Shown in pieces: positions 51,314-60,417 of a stretch of 64,000 nucleotides of DNA. The stretch is taken from positions 6,076,001 to 6,140,000 of the forward strand of contig NZ_CP021080.1 in assembly GCF_000802245.2 (NCBI RefSeq), in the 5' to 3' direction. The notes beneath the pieces are model-generated. The model saw nothing but the letters and a program-made list of their open reading frames with translations, was not told the DNA's origin and did no database searches. The translations under genes were made by a program, and so were the position numbers. The DNA is from Streptomyces pluripotens. GTDB lineage: Bacteria; Actinomycetota; Actinomycetes; Streptomycetales; Streptomycetaceae. Each line of letters starts with the position of its first letter. Positions within the stretch are counted from its first letter, which is position 1.

Positions 51314-52713
51314 GCTTCCTGCCTGTCCCCTCGTGGCGGCAGTACGTTCCCGCCACCCCTGCCGGGCGCACCTTCGCCCTGCTCTCCCTGGTCAACGCCA
51401 TCGGCACCGGCCTGTACCTGGCGGCCTCGGCGGTGTTCTTCGTTCGCTCGGTGGGGCTCTCCGAGGCACAGGTGGGTCTGGCACTGGCGATATCCGGCGT
51501 CGCCGGCTTCCTCACCACCGTGCCGATCGGGGCGCTCGGCGACCGGTTCGGTGCCCGTCGTACCCTGATCGCGCTCCAACTCTGGCGGGCGGCCGGCTTC
51601 GTGGGCCTCTGCCTGGTCAAGGGGATGGTGGCGTTCACCGTCGTCTCCTGCTGCCTCGCCGCCGCGGAGGCCGCGACGCAGCCGATGACTCAGGCGGTGG
51701 CCTCGGCGACGGTCGCCGGTACCGACCGTACCCACACCATGGCCGTCATCCGCACGGTCCGCAACGCCGGCTTCTCCCTGGGCGCGCTGCTCGCCGCTCC
51801 CCTCCTGGCCGCCGACGACGTGTGGGCGTACCGGGGCATCGTGCTCGGCACGGCGGGGGCCTTCGTCTGCTCCGCGCTGATGCTGTTCGGACTGCGGATC
51901 GCCGGGGCCGACACCCCGCAGCGCAAGCTGAGCCCGCTCACCGCCATCCGGCAGTTCCGCGATGGCCGGTACGCATGGCTGACCGCACTGAACGGCGTGC
52001 TCAACCTGCACGTCACCATCCTGTCCGTGGGCATCCCGCTGTGGGCGCTGAAGGCCACCGCCATGCCGCCGGGGCTGCTGCCCTTCCTCGTCCTGGTCAA
52101 CACCGTGATGTCGATCGGGCTCCAGGTCCCGATCTCCCGGATCGTCGAGCGGGACGGCGGCGCGGCCCGCTCCCTGCGGTACGGCGGTTTCGCCATGGTG
52201 CTGTGCTGCCTGGCCCTGGCCGCGGCGGCCGGCTCCGGCTCGGCCTGGGCCGCGGCAGCCGTGCTCCTCCTGTCCTGCGCCCTGTTGACCTTCGGTGAGA
52301 TGTGGCAGGCCACCGGTGGGTGGGAGCTCAGTTACGAGTTCGCGCCCGAGGATCGCAAGGGCGTCTACCTGTCCGTGTTCAGCCTCGGCGGTACCGCCCA
52401 GCGCATCGCCGGACCGCTGCTGCTCACCTCCGTGGTGATGGCCGCCGGTCCGGCCGGCTGGATCGGACTGGCGGTGCTGTTCGGCGTGGCGGCGCTGCTC
52501 GTCGGCCCCGTCACCCGGGCTCTGCACCGGTCGGCCGTCCCGGCCGGGGCCACCGGTGCCACACCGGCCACCGGTGCCACACCGGCGACCGGAGATGCGT
52601 GGACCCCCGAGCTCGCCACGTCCGCCGATTCCGCCGGCCCCAGCCGGTCCGCCGAGACCGCTCGGTCCAATCCGTCCAACCCGTCCCAGCCCACGGGAGG
52701 AACCGCACGATGA
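51310..52713 (+). CDS. MFS transporter
   Basis: A 467-residue major facilitator protein with about 12 helices and the loop 2-3 motif GALGDRFGARRTLI. The C-terminal 60 residues are a cytoplasmic Ala/Thr/Ser-rich tail with the short repeat ATGATPATGATP. It probably exports the cluster product or a precursor and may give self-protection, as BacE does for bacilysin. It overlaps the flanking ATP-grasp genes (GTGA and ATGA). Confidence 0.92.
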   Translation: MSFLPVPSWRQYVPATPAGRTFALLSLVNAIGTGLYLAASAVFFVRSVGLSEAQVGLALAISGVAGFLTTVPIGALGDRFGARRTLIALQLWRAAGFVGLCLVKGMVAFTVVSCCLAAAEAATQPMTQAVASATVAGTDRTHTMAVIRTVRNAGFSLGALLAAPLLAADDVWAYRGIVLGTAGAFVCSALMLFGLRIAGADTPQRKLSPLTAIRQFRDGRYAWLTALNGVLNLHVTILSVGIPLWALKATAMPPGLLPFLVLVNTVMSIGLQVPISRIVERDGGAARSLRYGGFAMVLCCLALAAAAGSGSAWAAAAVLLLSCALLTFGEMWQATGGWELSYEFAPEDRKGVYLSVFSLGGTAQRIAGPLLLTSVVMAAGPAGWIGLAVLFGVAALLVGPVTRALHRSAVPAGATGATPATGATPATGDAWTPELATSADSAGPSRSAETARSNPSNPSQPTGGTAR

Positions 52714-53933
52714 GCGCCGTACCCGCACACCTGCCGCACCACCCCGCAGACCTGTTGCTCGTCGGCGTGGGCACCATGGGCCGTCCGTACCTGGATGCCG
52801 CCGCCCGACTGGGCGTACCCGTTCGGGCCGTCGAGTCCGCCGCAGCCTGGGACAACCGGCCCACCGCGCTCGCGGAACGCTTCTACCGGGTCGAAGGGAG
52901 CCGTGACGAGTCCTGGGTGGGTGCCGTTGCCCGTGCTGCCGCCGAGCGGGCCCCGGGAGGGCTGATCGCCTTCGCGGAGCCGCACGTGCTGGCCGGAGCG
53001 CTCACCCAGCAGCGGCTCGGGCTACCCGGACCGTCCCTGCACGCCGCCGTGATCTCCCGCAACAAGGCGCTGCAGCGGACCACGTTCGCCGCGTACGGCA
53101 TCGCGCAGCCGGAGTTCCGGCACGTGGCCACCCTCGCCGAGGGAGCCGACTGGCTGCGGGACAACCTGCCCGTGGTGGTCAAGCCGCTCACTCTCGCCGG
53201 CAGCGAGGGGGTGGAACTGGTTCGTGACCAGGCCGCCGCCGAGGAAGTCCTGGCCCGCCGCGGTGCGGAGGGACCCGTGCTGATCGAAGAGGCCGTGCAG
53301 GGGCCGGAGTACAGCTGGGAGGCCCTGGTCCGGGACGGCGAGGTGCTGTTCGAGAACGTCACCGCCAAGGAGACCACCCCACCGCCCTACTTCGTAGAGC
53401 TCGCACACCGCTGCGGCCACCAGTTCGATGGTGAAGACGCCCATCACGTACACGAGTTGACCCGGGGAGTGTTGTCCGCGATCGGGATGCGCACCGGGCT
53501 CGTCCACCTGGAGTTCAAGGTCGGGACCCGCGGGCCCGCCCTCATGGAGATCGCCGTGCGCACCCCCGGCGACTACCTGCCCGACGCCATCGGCCTGACC
53601 TACGGTTTCGACCTGTACGAGGTGTTGCTGCGGCTCGCCCTCGACCTGCCGCTGCCCGAGCTGCCACGGCAGCCGGTCCGCCACGCCGCCACGGTCTTCC
53701 CCACCGCCGCCCCCGGCACCATCCGGGAGATCAAGGGCGTGGCGGAGGTGGAGGCGCATCCGGCAGTCGTCCGCGTACGGCTCCGCAAGGGCCCGGGCGA
53801 CGTGGTGCGCGCCCTGACCTCCTCCTCCCAGCGCATGGGCCATGTGCTGGTCAACGCGGCCACGCCCGCCGAACGCGAGGACGCCCTGGCCTTCGTACGG
53901 GAAACCCTCCAGATCGTCGTCGATCCGAGCTGA
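52710..53933 (+). CDS. ATP-grasp ligase
   Basis: A 407-residue single-module ATP-grasp ligase: pre-ATP-grasp start DLLLVGVGTMGRPYLDAAAR, NLPVVVKPLTLAGSEGVELV (ATP lysine), VLIEEAVQGPEYSWEALV, a histidine-rich HRCGHQFDGEDAHH insertion and the metal site LMEIAVRTPGDYL. It closely resembles module 1 of the tandem protein encoded upstream, which suggests duplication. It should ligate a carboxylate to an amine. The ATG at 52710 overlaps the MFS stop; 15 bp separate it from the PLP enzyme gene. Confidence 0.92.
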   Translation: MSAVPAHLPHHPADLLLVGVGTMGRPYLDAAARLGVPVRAVESAAAWDNRPTALAERFYRVEGSRDESWVGAVARAAAERAPGGLIAFAEPHVLAGALTQQRLGLPGPSLHAAVISRNKALQRTTFAAYGIAQPEFRHVATLAEGADWLRDNLPVVVKPLTLAGSEGVELVRDQAAAEEVLARRGAEGPVLIEEAVQGPEYSWEALVRDGEVLFENVTAKETTPPPYFVELAHRCGHQFDGEDAHHVHELTRGVLSAIGMRTGLVHLEFKVGTRGPALMEIAVRTPGDYLPDAIGLTYGFDLYEVLLRLALDLPLPELPRQPVRHAATVFPTAAPGTIREIKGVAEVEAHPAVVRVRLRKGPGDVVRALTSSSQRMGHVLVNAATPAEREDALAFVRETLQIVVDPS

Positions 53934-53948
53934 ACGAGAGAACTGACC

Positions 53949-54959
53949 ATGCCTGACACCCTCGCCACCCCGGTCGCCTCCTCGTTCGAGGAGCTGGTCG
54001 GTAACACCCCGATGCTGCGGCTCCGTCTCGACGGGCTGCCCGCCGGCGCCCGCGTCCTGGCCAAGCTGGAGGCCGCCAACCCGCTCTCCAGCGTCAAGGA
54101 CCGCGCCGCCCTGTCCATGCTGCGGGCCGCCGAGCAGTCGCGGGAGCTCAGCCCGGGCGCCGTCGTCATCGAGGCGACCTCCGGTAACACCGGTATCGCG
54201 CTGGCCGCGCTGGCCGCCGCCCGTGGCTACTCGTGCCGGATCGTCCTCCCCGACAACGCCTCCCGGGAACGCGTTCTGACGCTCCAGATGCTCGGCGCGG
54301 CCGTCGAGTTCACCGACTCCGCCCTGGGGTTCGCCGGCTGCGTCGAGCGCGCCGAGGAGATCCACGCCTCCCTCCCGGGCTCCTGGTACGCCCGGCAGCA
54401 CGAGAACCCCGCCAACGCGCGCGCCCATTACGAGACCACCGGTCCCGAGATCTGGCGCGACACCGAAGGACAGGTGGACTACCTGGTGTGCTCGGTGGGC
54501 ACCGGCGGCACTCTCTCCGGCACCGCCCGCTATCTGCGCGAGCGCAACCCTGAGCTGGTCGTGGTCGCGGTCGAGCCGGCCGGCTCGGCCCTACTGTCCG
54601 GCGGTGCACCCGGCCCCCACCGCATCCCCGGCCTCAACGGGGGCTTCACCAGCCCCGTCACCGACCTGACCCTCATCGACGAGGTGATCAGCGTCGAGGA
54701 TGCGGAGGCGGCTGCGGCCACCCGTGCCCTGGCCGCCACTACCGGGCTGCTGGTGGGGGTGTCTTCTGGCGCCGCGGCCCACGGCTGTGCCCAACTCGCC
54801 CGTCGCCATGACCTGTCCGGCAAGGTCGTCGCCACCGTCTTCCCGGACAGCGGGGAGCGCTACCTGAGCTGGTGGCCCCAGGAAGGGAGCGCCTGCCTCC
54901 GGACCGGCTCCGACGCTGGAGCCGACGACCGCGCTGCCGCCAGCTCCGAAGACCGATAA
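53949..54959 (+). CDS. Cysteine synthase-like PLP enzyme (OASS family)
   Basis: A 336-residue fold type II PLP enzyme with all O-acetylserine sulfhydrylase motifs: VGNTPMLRL, PLP Lys50 in SSVKDRAA, the substrate loop TSGNTGIAL, the phosphate cup VGTGGTLSG, SSGAA and PDSGERYLSW. Family members replace the acetate of O-acetylserine with a nucleophile. With a serine acetyltransferase domain two genes downstream, it probably makes a beta-substituted alanine for the peptide; plain cysteine supply is the alternative. A 30-residue hydrophilic tail follows the conserved end. Confidence 0.92.
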   Translation: MPDTLATPVASSFEELVGNTPMLRLRLDGLPAGARVLAKLEAANPLSSVKDRAALSMLRAAEQSRELSPGAVVIEATSGNTGIALAALAAARGYSCRIVLPDNASRERVLTLQMLGAAVEFTDSALGFAGCVERAEEIHASLPGSWYARQHENPANARAHYETTGPEIWRDTEGQVDYLVCSVGTGGTLSGTARYLRERNPELVVVAVEPAGSALLSGGAPGPHRIPGLNGGFTSPVTDLTLIDEVISVEDAEAAAATRALAATTGLLVGVSSGAAAHGCAQLARRHDLSGKVVATVFPDSGERYLSWWPQEGSACLRTGSDAGADDRAAASSEDR

Positions 54960-54982
54960 CACGCCGAGGGAGCGAAGTCCGC

Positions 54983-56254
54983 GTGAAGTTCCGAGATCTG
55001 CACCCCAACATCCGGCTGCGCATCGGCGTCGGCTTTGTCCAGCGGTGTTTCGACATCATGCTCGTGCCGCTGATGGTGATTCACTTCTCCGGCCTGTACG
55101 GAGCGGCCACCGCCGGTGTCATGACCCTCTTCGCAGCCCTCGCCACCATCGCCTGCAACCTCACCGGCGGGCACCTGTCCGACACGTACGGGCGGCGCCC
55201 GGTGCTCCTCATCGGCGAGTTGGGCGCCTTCCTGTCCTACGCCGGACTGGCGCTGGTCCTCTCCCCGCTGGTGGGTGGCAACGGCATCGCCCTGTACGTG
55301 CTCTACCTGTGTGCGGGCTGCTGCGCCGGGATCGCGCTACCGGCGAGCGAGACGATGATCGTCGACGTCTCCACCCCGGCGACCCGGCCCGCCGTGTACA
55401 CCATCAACTACTGGTCCGTGAACCTGGCGTTCATGATCGGCTCACTGATCGGCGGCTTCCTCTACGGCGGCTACTTCTTCCAACTGCTGCTGGCGGCTGC
55501 CGTCGGCACCGGCGGCATCCTGCTGGTCACCTGGTTCGGCATCAGCGAGACGGCGCCCGCGGGCACCGTGGAGAACCCGCGCGGTATCCGTACCGCCCTG
55601 GTCGGGTACGTACAGGTGTGTCGCGACCGGGTGTTCCTGCGGCTGGCCTGCGCCGCCCTGCTCATCCGCTCCATCGAGGTGCAGATCTCCTCCTCGATCG
55701 CCGTCCGACTCGGCCACGACTTCACCCCGCAGGTACTGCTGCACATCGGCTCCTGGCAACTCACCGTGGACGGCGTCAACATGCTCGGGATCATGCGGGC
55801 GATCAACACCCTGCTGGTGGTCTGCTGCGCCTTGTGGGTGGGGAAGCTGCTGGGCGGGATGGACGAGCGTCGCCGCCTCATCTCCGGCATCGTCGTCTTC
55901 ACCACGGGCTACCTGGTGTGGACCGTCAGCGGCAACGCCTGGACCCTGATCGCCGCCACCTTCGTGGTCACCGCGGGTGAGTTGATGAACGCCCCGGTCA
56001 AACAGACCCTGCTCGCCAACCTGGTACCGGAGGAGTCCCGTACCAAGTACATGGCCGCCTACGGACTCCAGGTGCGGCTCGGACTCCTCGTGGGCTCGCT
56101 CTGCGTCACCCTGAGCGCGGTCGCCAGCGTCTGGGTGATGGCGGGCCTGTTCGCCCTCTTCGGTGTGGCTGCCGTGGTGCTCTACCGGTCGCTCTTCGAC
56201 CTGGTTGCCGCCCGCAGTGCCGCCGAGCGGCAGAAGGCGGCGGTGGCCACGTGA
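54983..56254 (+). CDS. MFS transporter (second in operon)
   Basis: A 423-residue major facilitator protein with about 12 helices, motif GGHLSDTYGRRPVLLIG between helices 2 and 3 and a C-terminal RSLFDLVAARSAAER tail. I chose the GTG at 54983, which directly precedes the first conserved residues (KFRDLHPNIRLRIG); the reading frame further upstream overlaps the OASS gene. The stop overlaps the next start (GTGA). It is of a different MFS subfamily from the transporter at 51.3 kb, so the two may handle different substrates or directions. Confidence 0.92.
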   Translation: MKFRDLHPNIRLRIGVGFVQRCFDIMLVPLMVIHFSGLYGAATAGVMTLFAALATIACNLTGGHLSDTYGRRPVLLIGELGAFLSYAGLALVLSPLVGGNGIALYVLYLCAGCCAGIALPASETMIVDVSTPATRPAVYTINYWSVNLAFMIGSLIGGFLYGGYFFQLLLAAAVGTGGILLVTWFGISETAPAGTVENPRGIRTALVGYVQVCRDRVFLRLACAALLIRSIEVQISSSIAVRLGHDFTPQVLLHIGSWQLTVDGVNMLGIMRAINTLLVVCCALWVGKLLGGMDERRRLISGIVVFTTGYLVWTVSGNAWTLIAATFVVTAGELMNAPVKQTLLANLVPEESRTKYMAAYGLQVRLGLLVGSLCVTLSAVASVWVMAGLFALFGVAAVVLYRSLFDLVAARSAAERQKAAVAT

Positions 56255-59200
56255 AAGGGCAGGCCAGGCCGCTCCGTACAAGCCTTCCCCGCACTGGATC
56301 GCTGCGTACGCTGCACCTGCGGGCCATGGAGGCCCTGGACGTGATCGTCGACCGCGACCCGTCGGTGCGCTCACGCAGCGAGGCGCTGTTGCACCCCTCC
56401 GTGATCGCCCTGCTGGGCCACCGGATCGGCAACCGCCTCTACCGCGGGGGCCACCACCGGTCCGCCCGGCTGGCCTCCGCGGTCGCCAAGGTACTCACCG
56501 GCGGTGTCGAGATCCATCCCGGGGCCCGCATCGGCCGTCGCTTCTTCGTCGACCACGGCAGTGGTGTGGTGATCGGTGAGACTGCCGTACTCGGTGACGA
56601 CGTGTCGCTCTTCCACCAGGTCACCCTCGGCTCGACCGGATGGTGGCACGATCGGGTGCGGGAGCCCGCGGGGCAGGCCCGCCGCCACCCACAGTTGGGC
56701 GACGGCGTGACGGTCGGCGCCGGCGCGAGCCTGCTCGGCCCGATCACGGTCGGCGACGGCGCCCTGATCGGCGCCATGACCCTGGTGATGACGGACGTTC
56801 CCGAAGGCGTCCACGTACGAACGGCGCGAACCCCCGTTCCAGACCAGCCCGCCTCGGCTTCCACGCCGGCTACCGTCCCTGCCCCCGCACCGACCCCCGC
56901 ACCACCCCCTGCACCGGCCCACGCACCGATCCCTGCAACGGCCGCCGCGCCGGCCCCGCCACCGGCCCCCGGTCCGGCGGACACCCCGACGCCGCCCCGC
57001 AAGGGGGGTGCCCCCGGCCCCGGGGCGTTGCACACGGACCTCAGCGATGGAGCCCCGCGCGGGCTCCACAGGAAGGCAGAGACTGCAATGACCGCCAACA
57101 ACCGCATCCTGATGGTGATGCCCTACCGGCAACTCGTCGAGAAGGCCGTGGCCGCCGGCTTCCGGGTGTGGTCGATCTGGGACCCCACCCTGCAGAGCCA
57201 GGACTACCTGCGCGAGGTGGCCGCCCACTCCGAAGAGCTCCTGCTGACGGACTTCGACGACGAGGCCGGCCTGCGCCGCCTGATCCGCGGGACCGCCATC
57301 GCGCACGAGGTCGCCCACGTCCTGCACCTCGGCAAGGAGAGCACCATGCTCCCGGTGGCCGAGGAGGCAGACGCCCTCGGCCTGGCGCCCAACCCCCCGG
57401 AGTCCCTACGCCGCCTCAATGACAAGGCGGCCATGCGCGAGGTCCTCGCCGAGCACGGCCTGTCCCCGGTCCGAACCGTCACCGCGGACTCGGCGGCCGG
57501 TACCGCCGCGGTCCTGGCGGAGTTCGGCTACCCGGCCGTCGTCAAGCCGACCGGGCTCTCCGGCAGCACCGGGGTCCGATTGGTGCGGTGCCGGGCGGAC
57601 CTGGACCAGTGGGCCGCCGATCTGGACGCCCTCGGCTACCACGGGCCCGTCCTGGTCGAGGAGTTCCTGGCCGGCCCCGAGTACAGTGTGGAGACCCTCA
57701 GCGCCAACGGCAGCCACCAGGTCATCGGCATCACGCAGAAGCGCACCACGTCCGCCCCGTTGTTCGTGGAGACCGGTCAGCTCTTCCCCGCTCCGCTGCC
57801 CGAGGACACGGCGGCGGTCATGGAGAAGGAAGTCCTGGCGCTGCTGGATGCGGCCGGCCACCGCTTCGGCCCCGCGCACACCGAGCTGATCCTGACTGCT
57901 GACGGCCCCCGCATCGTGGAGTCCCAGGCCCGGCTCGGCGGGGACCGGATCCCCCACCTCGTCCGGATCGCCACCGGCTTCGACATCGAGGCGGCGATCT
58001 TCGAACTCCTCGCCGGCCGCGCGGCCGTCCTCGGCTCGGCCACCCGCGTCGGAGCCATCCGCTTCTTCCAGTTCGAGCCCGGCACCGTGGAACACGTGGC
58101 AGGGCTCGACGAGGTGCGCGCCCTGCCCCAGGTGGCCGAGGTGTCCTTCCACTTCCAGGCCGGTGACACGCTGCCGGAGACCACCAACTCGGCCAGCCGC
58201 CACGGCTTCGTCATCCTCGGCGCCGACGACGTCCAACAAGCCGACCGCGGCGCCGAGGAAGCTGCCTCACTACTGCGCGTCACCACCCGCGCCCCCCTGG
58301 TGAACGCGGTCACCACCGCACCCACCCAGCCCATGGTGCCCGAGCGCACCCTGTTGCTCCTGGGCCACCTCACGGACCCGATCCGCCAGGCCAAGGCCCT
58401 CGGCCTGAACGTCATCCTCATCCAGCACAAGGACAAGTTCGACCCCGAGCAGGCCCGGTTGGCCGATGTCACCCTGGTCGCCGACTTCACCGACTGGGCG
58501 GTGGTCGAACCCCTGGCACGCGCCGCGCACCAGATCTGGGGCTTCTCCGCGGCCCTCTCGCTGACCGAGCCGGGCCTGGAGAACGCCGGACGGATCAATG
58601 ACCTGTTCGGGCTCGGCGGCACCGGGTACGAACCGGCCCGGCTGCTACGCGACAAGCTCGCGATGCGCCGCCACCTCGCGCAGGCGGCACCACGCTTCGC
58701 GATCGGGGCAGCGCCGCTGGTGGAGCAGGGCGACCTCACGGAGTTCGGCGCCGCCCACGGCTACCCCTTCGTGGTCAAGCCGGTGGACCTGACCGCCGGC
58801 TTCGGGATCTTCAAGGTCGAAGGGCCCGAGGACGCCGGGACGGTCTGGGAAGAGATCTGCGCTGTCCGCGCGCACGGCGTGGACCGGGGTACGACGCTGT
58901 ACCGGGTCGCCGACTTCCTGATGGAGGAGTACATTCCGGGGCCCGAGTTCAGTGTGGAGTCCTTCAGCTTCGAGGGCCGCCACGTGGTCGTCGCCATCAC
59001 CGAGAAGCTGGTGGACAAGAACCACTTCGCGGAGCTCGGCCACGCCCTGCCCGCGCGTCTGACGCCCTCGCGCGAACAGCAGGTCACCGAGGCGGTCTCC
59101 GCCTTCCTCGATGCCGTCGGCATCACGGACGGCCCCGCCCACACCGAGCTGAGACTCTCCCCGCGTGGCCCCCTGATCATCGAGGGCCACAACCGCAACG

Positions 59201-59601
59201 GTGGCGGGCACATCCAGGAGTTGGTGCGGGCCTCGTACGGAATCGACCTGGCCCACTACAGCCTGGCCTGGCCGTTCCGTCTGGTGGAACCGCTGGCGGA
59301 GCGTCCGCGTCCACGGGCCGCGGGATGCGCCCGCGGACTGGTGGCAAGCGCCGGCCGAGTGGTCGCCGTCGAGGGCGTGGAGGCGCTGTGGCTGCACCCC
59401 GCCGTCCTCGCCGTGGACGTTGCTGCCCGTCCCGGAGCGCTGACCCGGGCGGCCCGCGACAACTGGGACCGGCTCGGCATGCTCGCCGTGACCGCGTCCG
59501 ACACCGACGAGGCAGTCCGGCTCTGCGAGGAACTCCTCGCGACCCGCCTCACCATCCGGGTCGATGGACCCCACCCACTCGAAGGAGGTCAGCAGCGATG
59601 A
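56251..59601 (+). CDS. Serine acetyltransferase fused to tandem ATP-grasp ligase
   Basis: A 1116-residue open frame. Residues 1-190 are a CysE-type acetyltransferase with left-handed hexapeptide repeats (GGVEIHPGARIGRRFFVDHG, GVVIGETAVLGDDV, TVGAGASLLGPITVGDGALI). A 90-residue Ala/Pro/Thr linker follows, then two ATP-grasp modules from residue 280: PAVVKPTGLSGSTGVRLV, EEFLAGPEYSVETLS, VESQARLGGDR; and PFVVKPVDLTAGFGIFKV, EEYIPGPEFSVESFS, IEGHNRNGGGH. It would make O-acetylserine for the OASS-like enzyme and form up to two amide bonds. An internal ATG at 57088, with GGAAGG upstream, could start the ligase separately. Confidence 0.9.
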   Translation: MKGQARPLRTSLPRTGSLRTLHLRAMEALDVIVDRDPSVRSRSEALLHPSVIALLGHRIGNRLYRGGHHRSARLASAVAKVLTGGVEIHPGARIGRRFFVDHGSGVVIGETAVLGDDVSLFHQVTLGSTGWWHDRVREPAGQARRHPQLGDGVTVGAGASLLGPITVGDGALIGAMTLVMTDVPEGVHVRTARTPVPDQPASASTPATVPAPAPTPAPPPAPAHAPIPATAAAPAPPPAPGPADTPTPPRKGGAPGPGALHTDLSDGAPRGLHRKAETAMTANNRILMVMPYRQLVEKAVAAGFRVWSIWDPTLQSQDYLREVAAHSEELLLTDFDDEAGLRRLIRGTAIAHEVAHVLHLGKESTMLPVAEEADALGLAPNPPESLRRLNDKAAMREVLAEHGLSPVRTVTADSAAGTAAVLAEFGYPAVVKPTGLSGSTGVRLVRCRADLDQWAADLDALGYHGPVLVEEFLAGPEYSVETLSANGSHQVIGITQKRTTSAPLFVETGQLFPAPLPEDTAAVMEKEVLALLDAAGHRFGPAHTELILTADGPRIVESQARLGGDRIPHLVRIATGFDIEAAIFELLAGRAAVLGSATRVGAIRFFQFEPGTVEHVAGLDEVRALPQVAEVSFHFQAGDTLPETTNSASRHGFVILGADDVQQADRGAEEAASLLRVTTRAPLVNAVTTAPTQPMVPERTLLLLGHLTDPIRQAKALGLNVILIQHKDKFDPEQARLADVTLVADFTDWAVVEPLARAAHQIWGFSAALSLTEPGLENAGRINDLFGLGGTGYEPARLLRDKLAMRRHLAQAAPRFAIGAAPLVEQGDLTEFGAAHGYPFVVKPVDLTAGFGIFKVEGPEDAGTVWEEICAVRAHGVDRGTTLYRVADFLMEEYIPGPEFSVESFSFEGRHVVVAITEKLVDKNHFAELGHALPARLTPSREQQVTEAVSAFLDAVGITDGPAHTELRLSPRGPLIIEGHNRNGGGHIQELVRASYGIDLAHYSLAWPFRLVEPLAERPRPRAAGCARGLVASAGRVVAVEGVEALWLHPAVLAVDVAARPGALTRAARDNWDRLGMLAVTASDTDEAVRLCEELLATRLTIRVDGPHPLEGGQQR
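57048..57068 (+). other. In-frame hairpin and possible internal start
   Basis: An 8-bp stem (57048-57055 with 57061-57068, 5-nt loop) lies in the linker of the fused gene, followed by GGAAGG (57071-57076) and ATG (57088-57090). The arrangement resembles an intergenic junction that has lost its stop codon. Internal initiation would give an 837-residue tandem ligase, close to the 867 residues of the protein encoded at 48.7 kb. Confidence 0.5.
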
Positions 59602-60416
59602 CCGTGGTCATCCTGGACCGTACGGGTCCCGGGGGCCCGCTGCCCTACGCCGCATGGCTCGCCGAGGCCGGTCACGAACTGGTGCTCGTGACCGACACCC
59701 CCGGGATCCACCCCGACATCGCTGAGGTCCACGCCCTGGCCGGCTACCCCTCGTCCGCGGCCGTGGAAACCACCGTCCTGGACCTGGCCGCGCGGCACAC
59801 TCTCAGTGCCGTGGTAGCCCTGCACCCCGCCGACCAACTCCGTGCCGCCGCCCTCCGCGACACCCTGGGGCTACCCGGCCAGAGCCGCGAGGAGGCGTTG
59901 GTCCTCGCTGACTCCGTCGCCGCCCAGACCTGGCTGCGGCGGGCCGGGCTGCCGGTGGTGGAACGGGCCGGGGTCCGCCGGGTGCTGGACCTCTACCGGG
60001 CCGCCCACGCCTGGGGCTACCCCCTCGCGGTCCGCCGGCGCAGGGGACCGGAGCGCGAGGTGGTGGCGGTACCGGACGGCGAGGCGGCCCTGCGTGCCTT
60101 CATTCGAGGACGGCAGGGCGGTACAGCCGCCTCGGCACTGGCCGGACTGACGGTGGAGCCGGTACGGGACGGACGCCGCCACCAGGGCGCGGGTCTTGCG
60201 GTGACCGACGCGGTGCTGAGCGCGCTGCCGCTCCGGGCCGGGCACCCGTACGCCGTGGAAGCAGCGTACGAGGCGCACGGTGGCTGGCGGATCGACAGCC
60301 TCCGCTACCGGCCAGGCGACCTGCGTGCGCAGACCCGCGCCCAGGCCGCCCCGCTGGCCCCCACAGTCCGGACCGACATGACCGTGGTCAGCGCAAACAC
60401 CTCGGAGGTGGCGTGA
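59598..60416 (+). CDS. Degenerate ATP-grasp-like protein
   Basis: A 272-residue protein. Its first 110 residues match the pre-ATP-grasp domain of the neighbouring ligases (VVILDRTGPGGPLPYAAWLA, ALHPADQLRAAALRDTLGLP, SREEALVLADSVAAQTWL). The ATP-binding region keeps a helix-strand outline (AHAWGYPLAVRRRRGPEREV) but has no PxVVKP lysine motif, and the metal-binding glutamate/asparagine block of intact modules is absent. It is 130-150 residues shorter than the intact single modules. It may be an inactive partner or scaffold. It overlaps its neighbour by ATGA and is followed within 1 bp by the next ligase. Confidence 0.8.
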   Translation: MTVVILDRTGPGGPLPYAAWLAEAGHELVLVTDTPGIHPDIAEVHALAGYPSSAAVETTVLDLAARHTLSAVVALHPADQLRAAALRDTLGLPGQSREEALVLADSVAAQTWLRRAGLPVVERAGVRRVLDLYRAAHAWGYPLAVRRRRGPEREVVAVPDGEAALRAFIRGRQGGTAASALAGLTVEPVRDGRRHQGAGLAVTDAVLSALPLRAGHPYAVEAAYEAHGGWRIDSLRYRPGDLRAQTRAQAAPLAPTVRTDMTVVSANTSEVA

Positions 60417-60417
60417 G

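Noticed and set aside
53022..54428. 468-residue leftward open frame
   Set aside because: Shadow of an ATP-grasp gene and the cysteine-synthase-like gene; no recognisable motifs.
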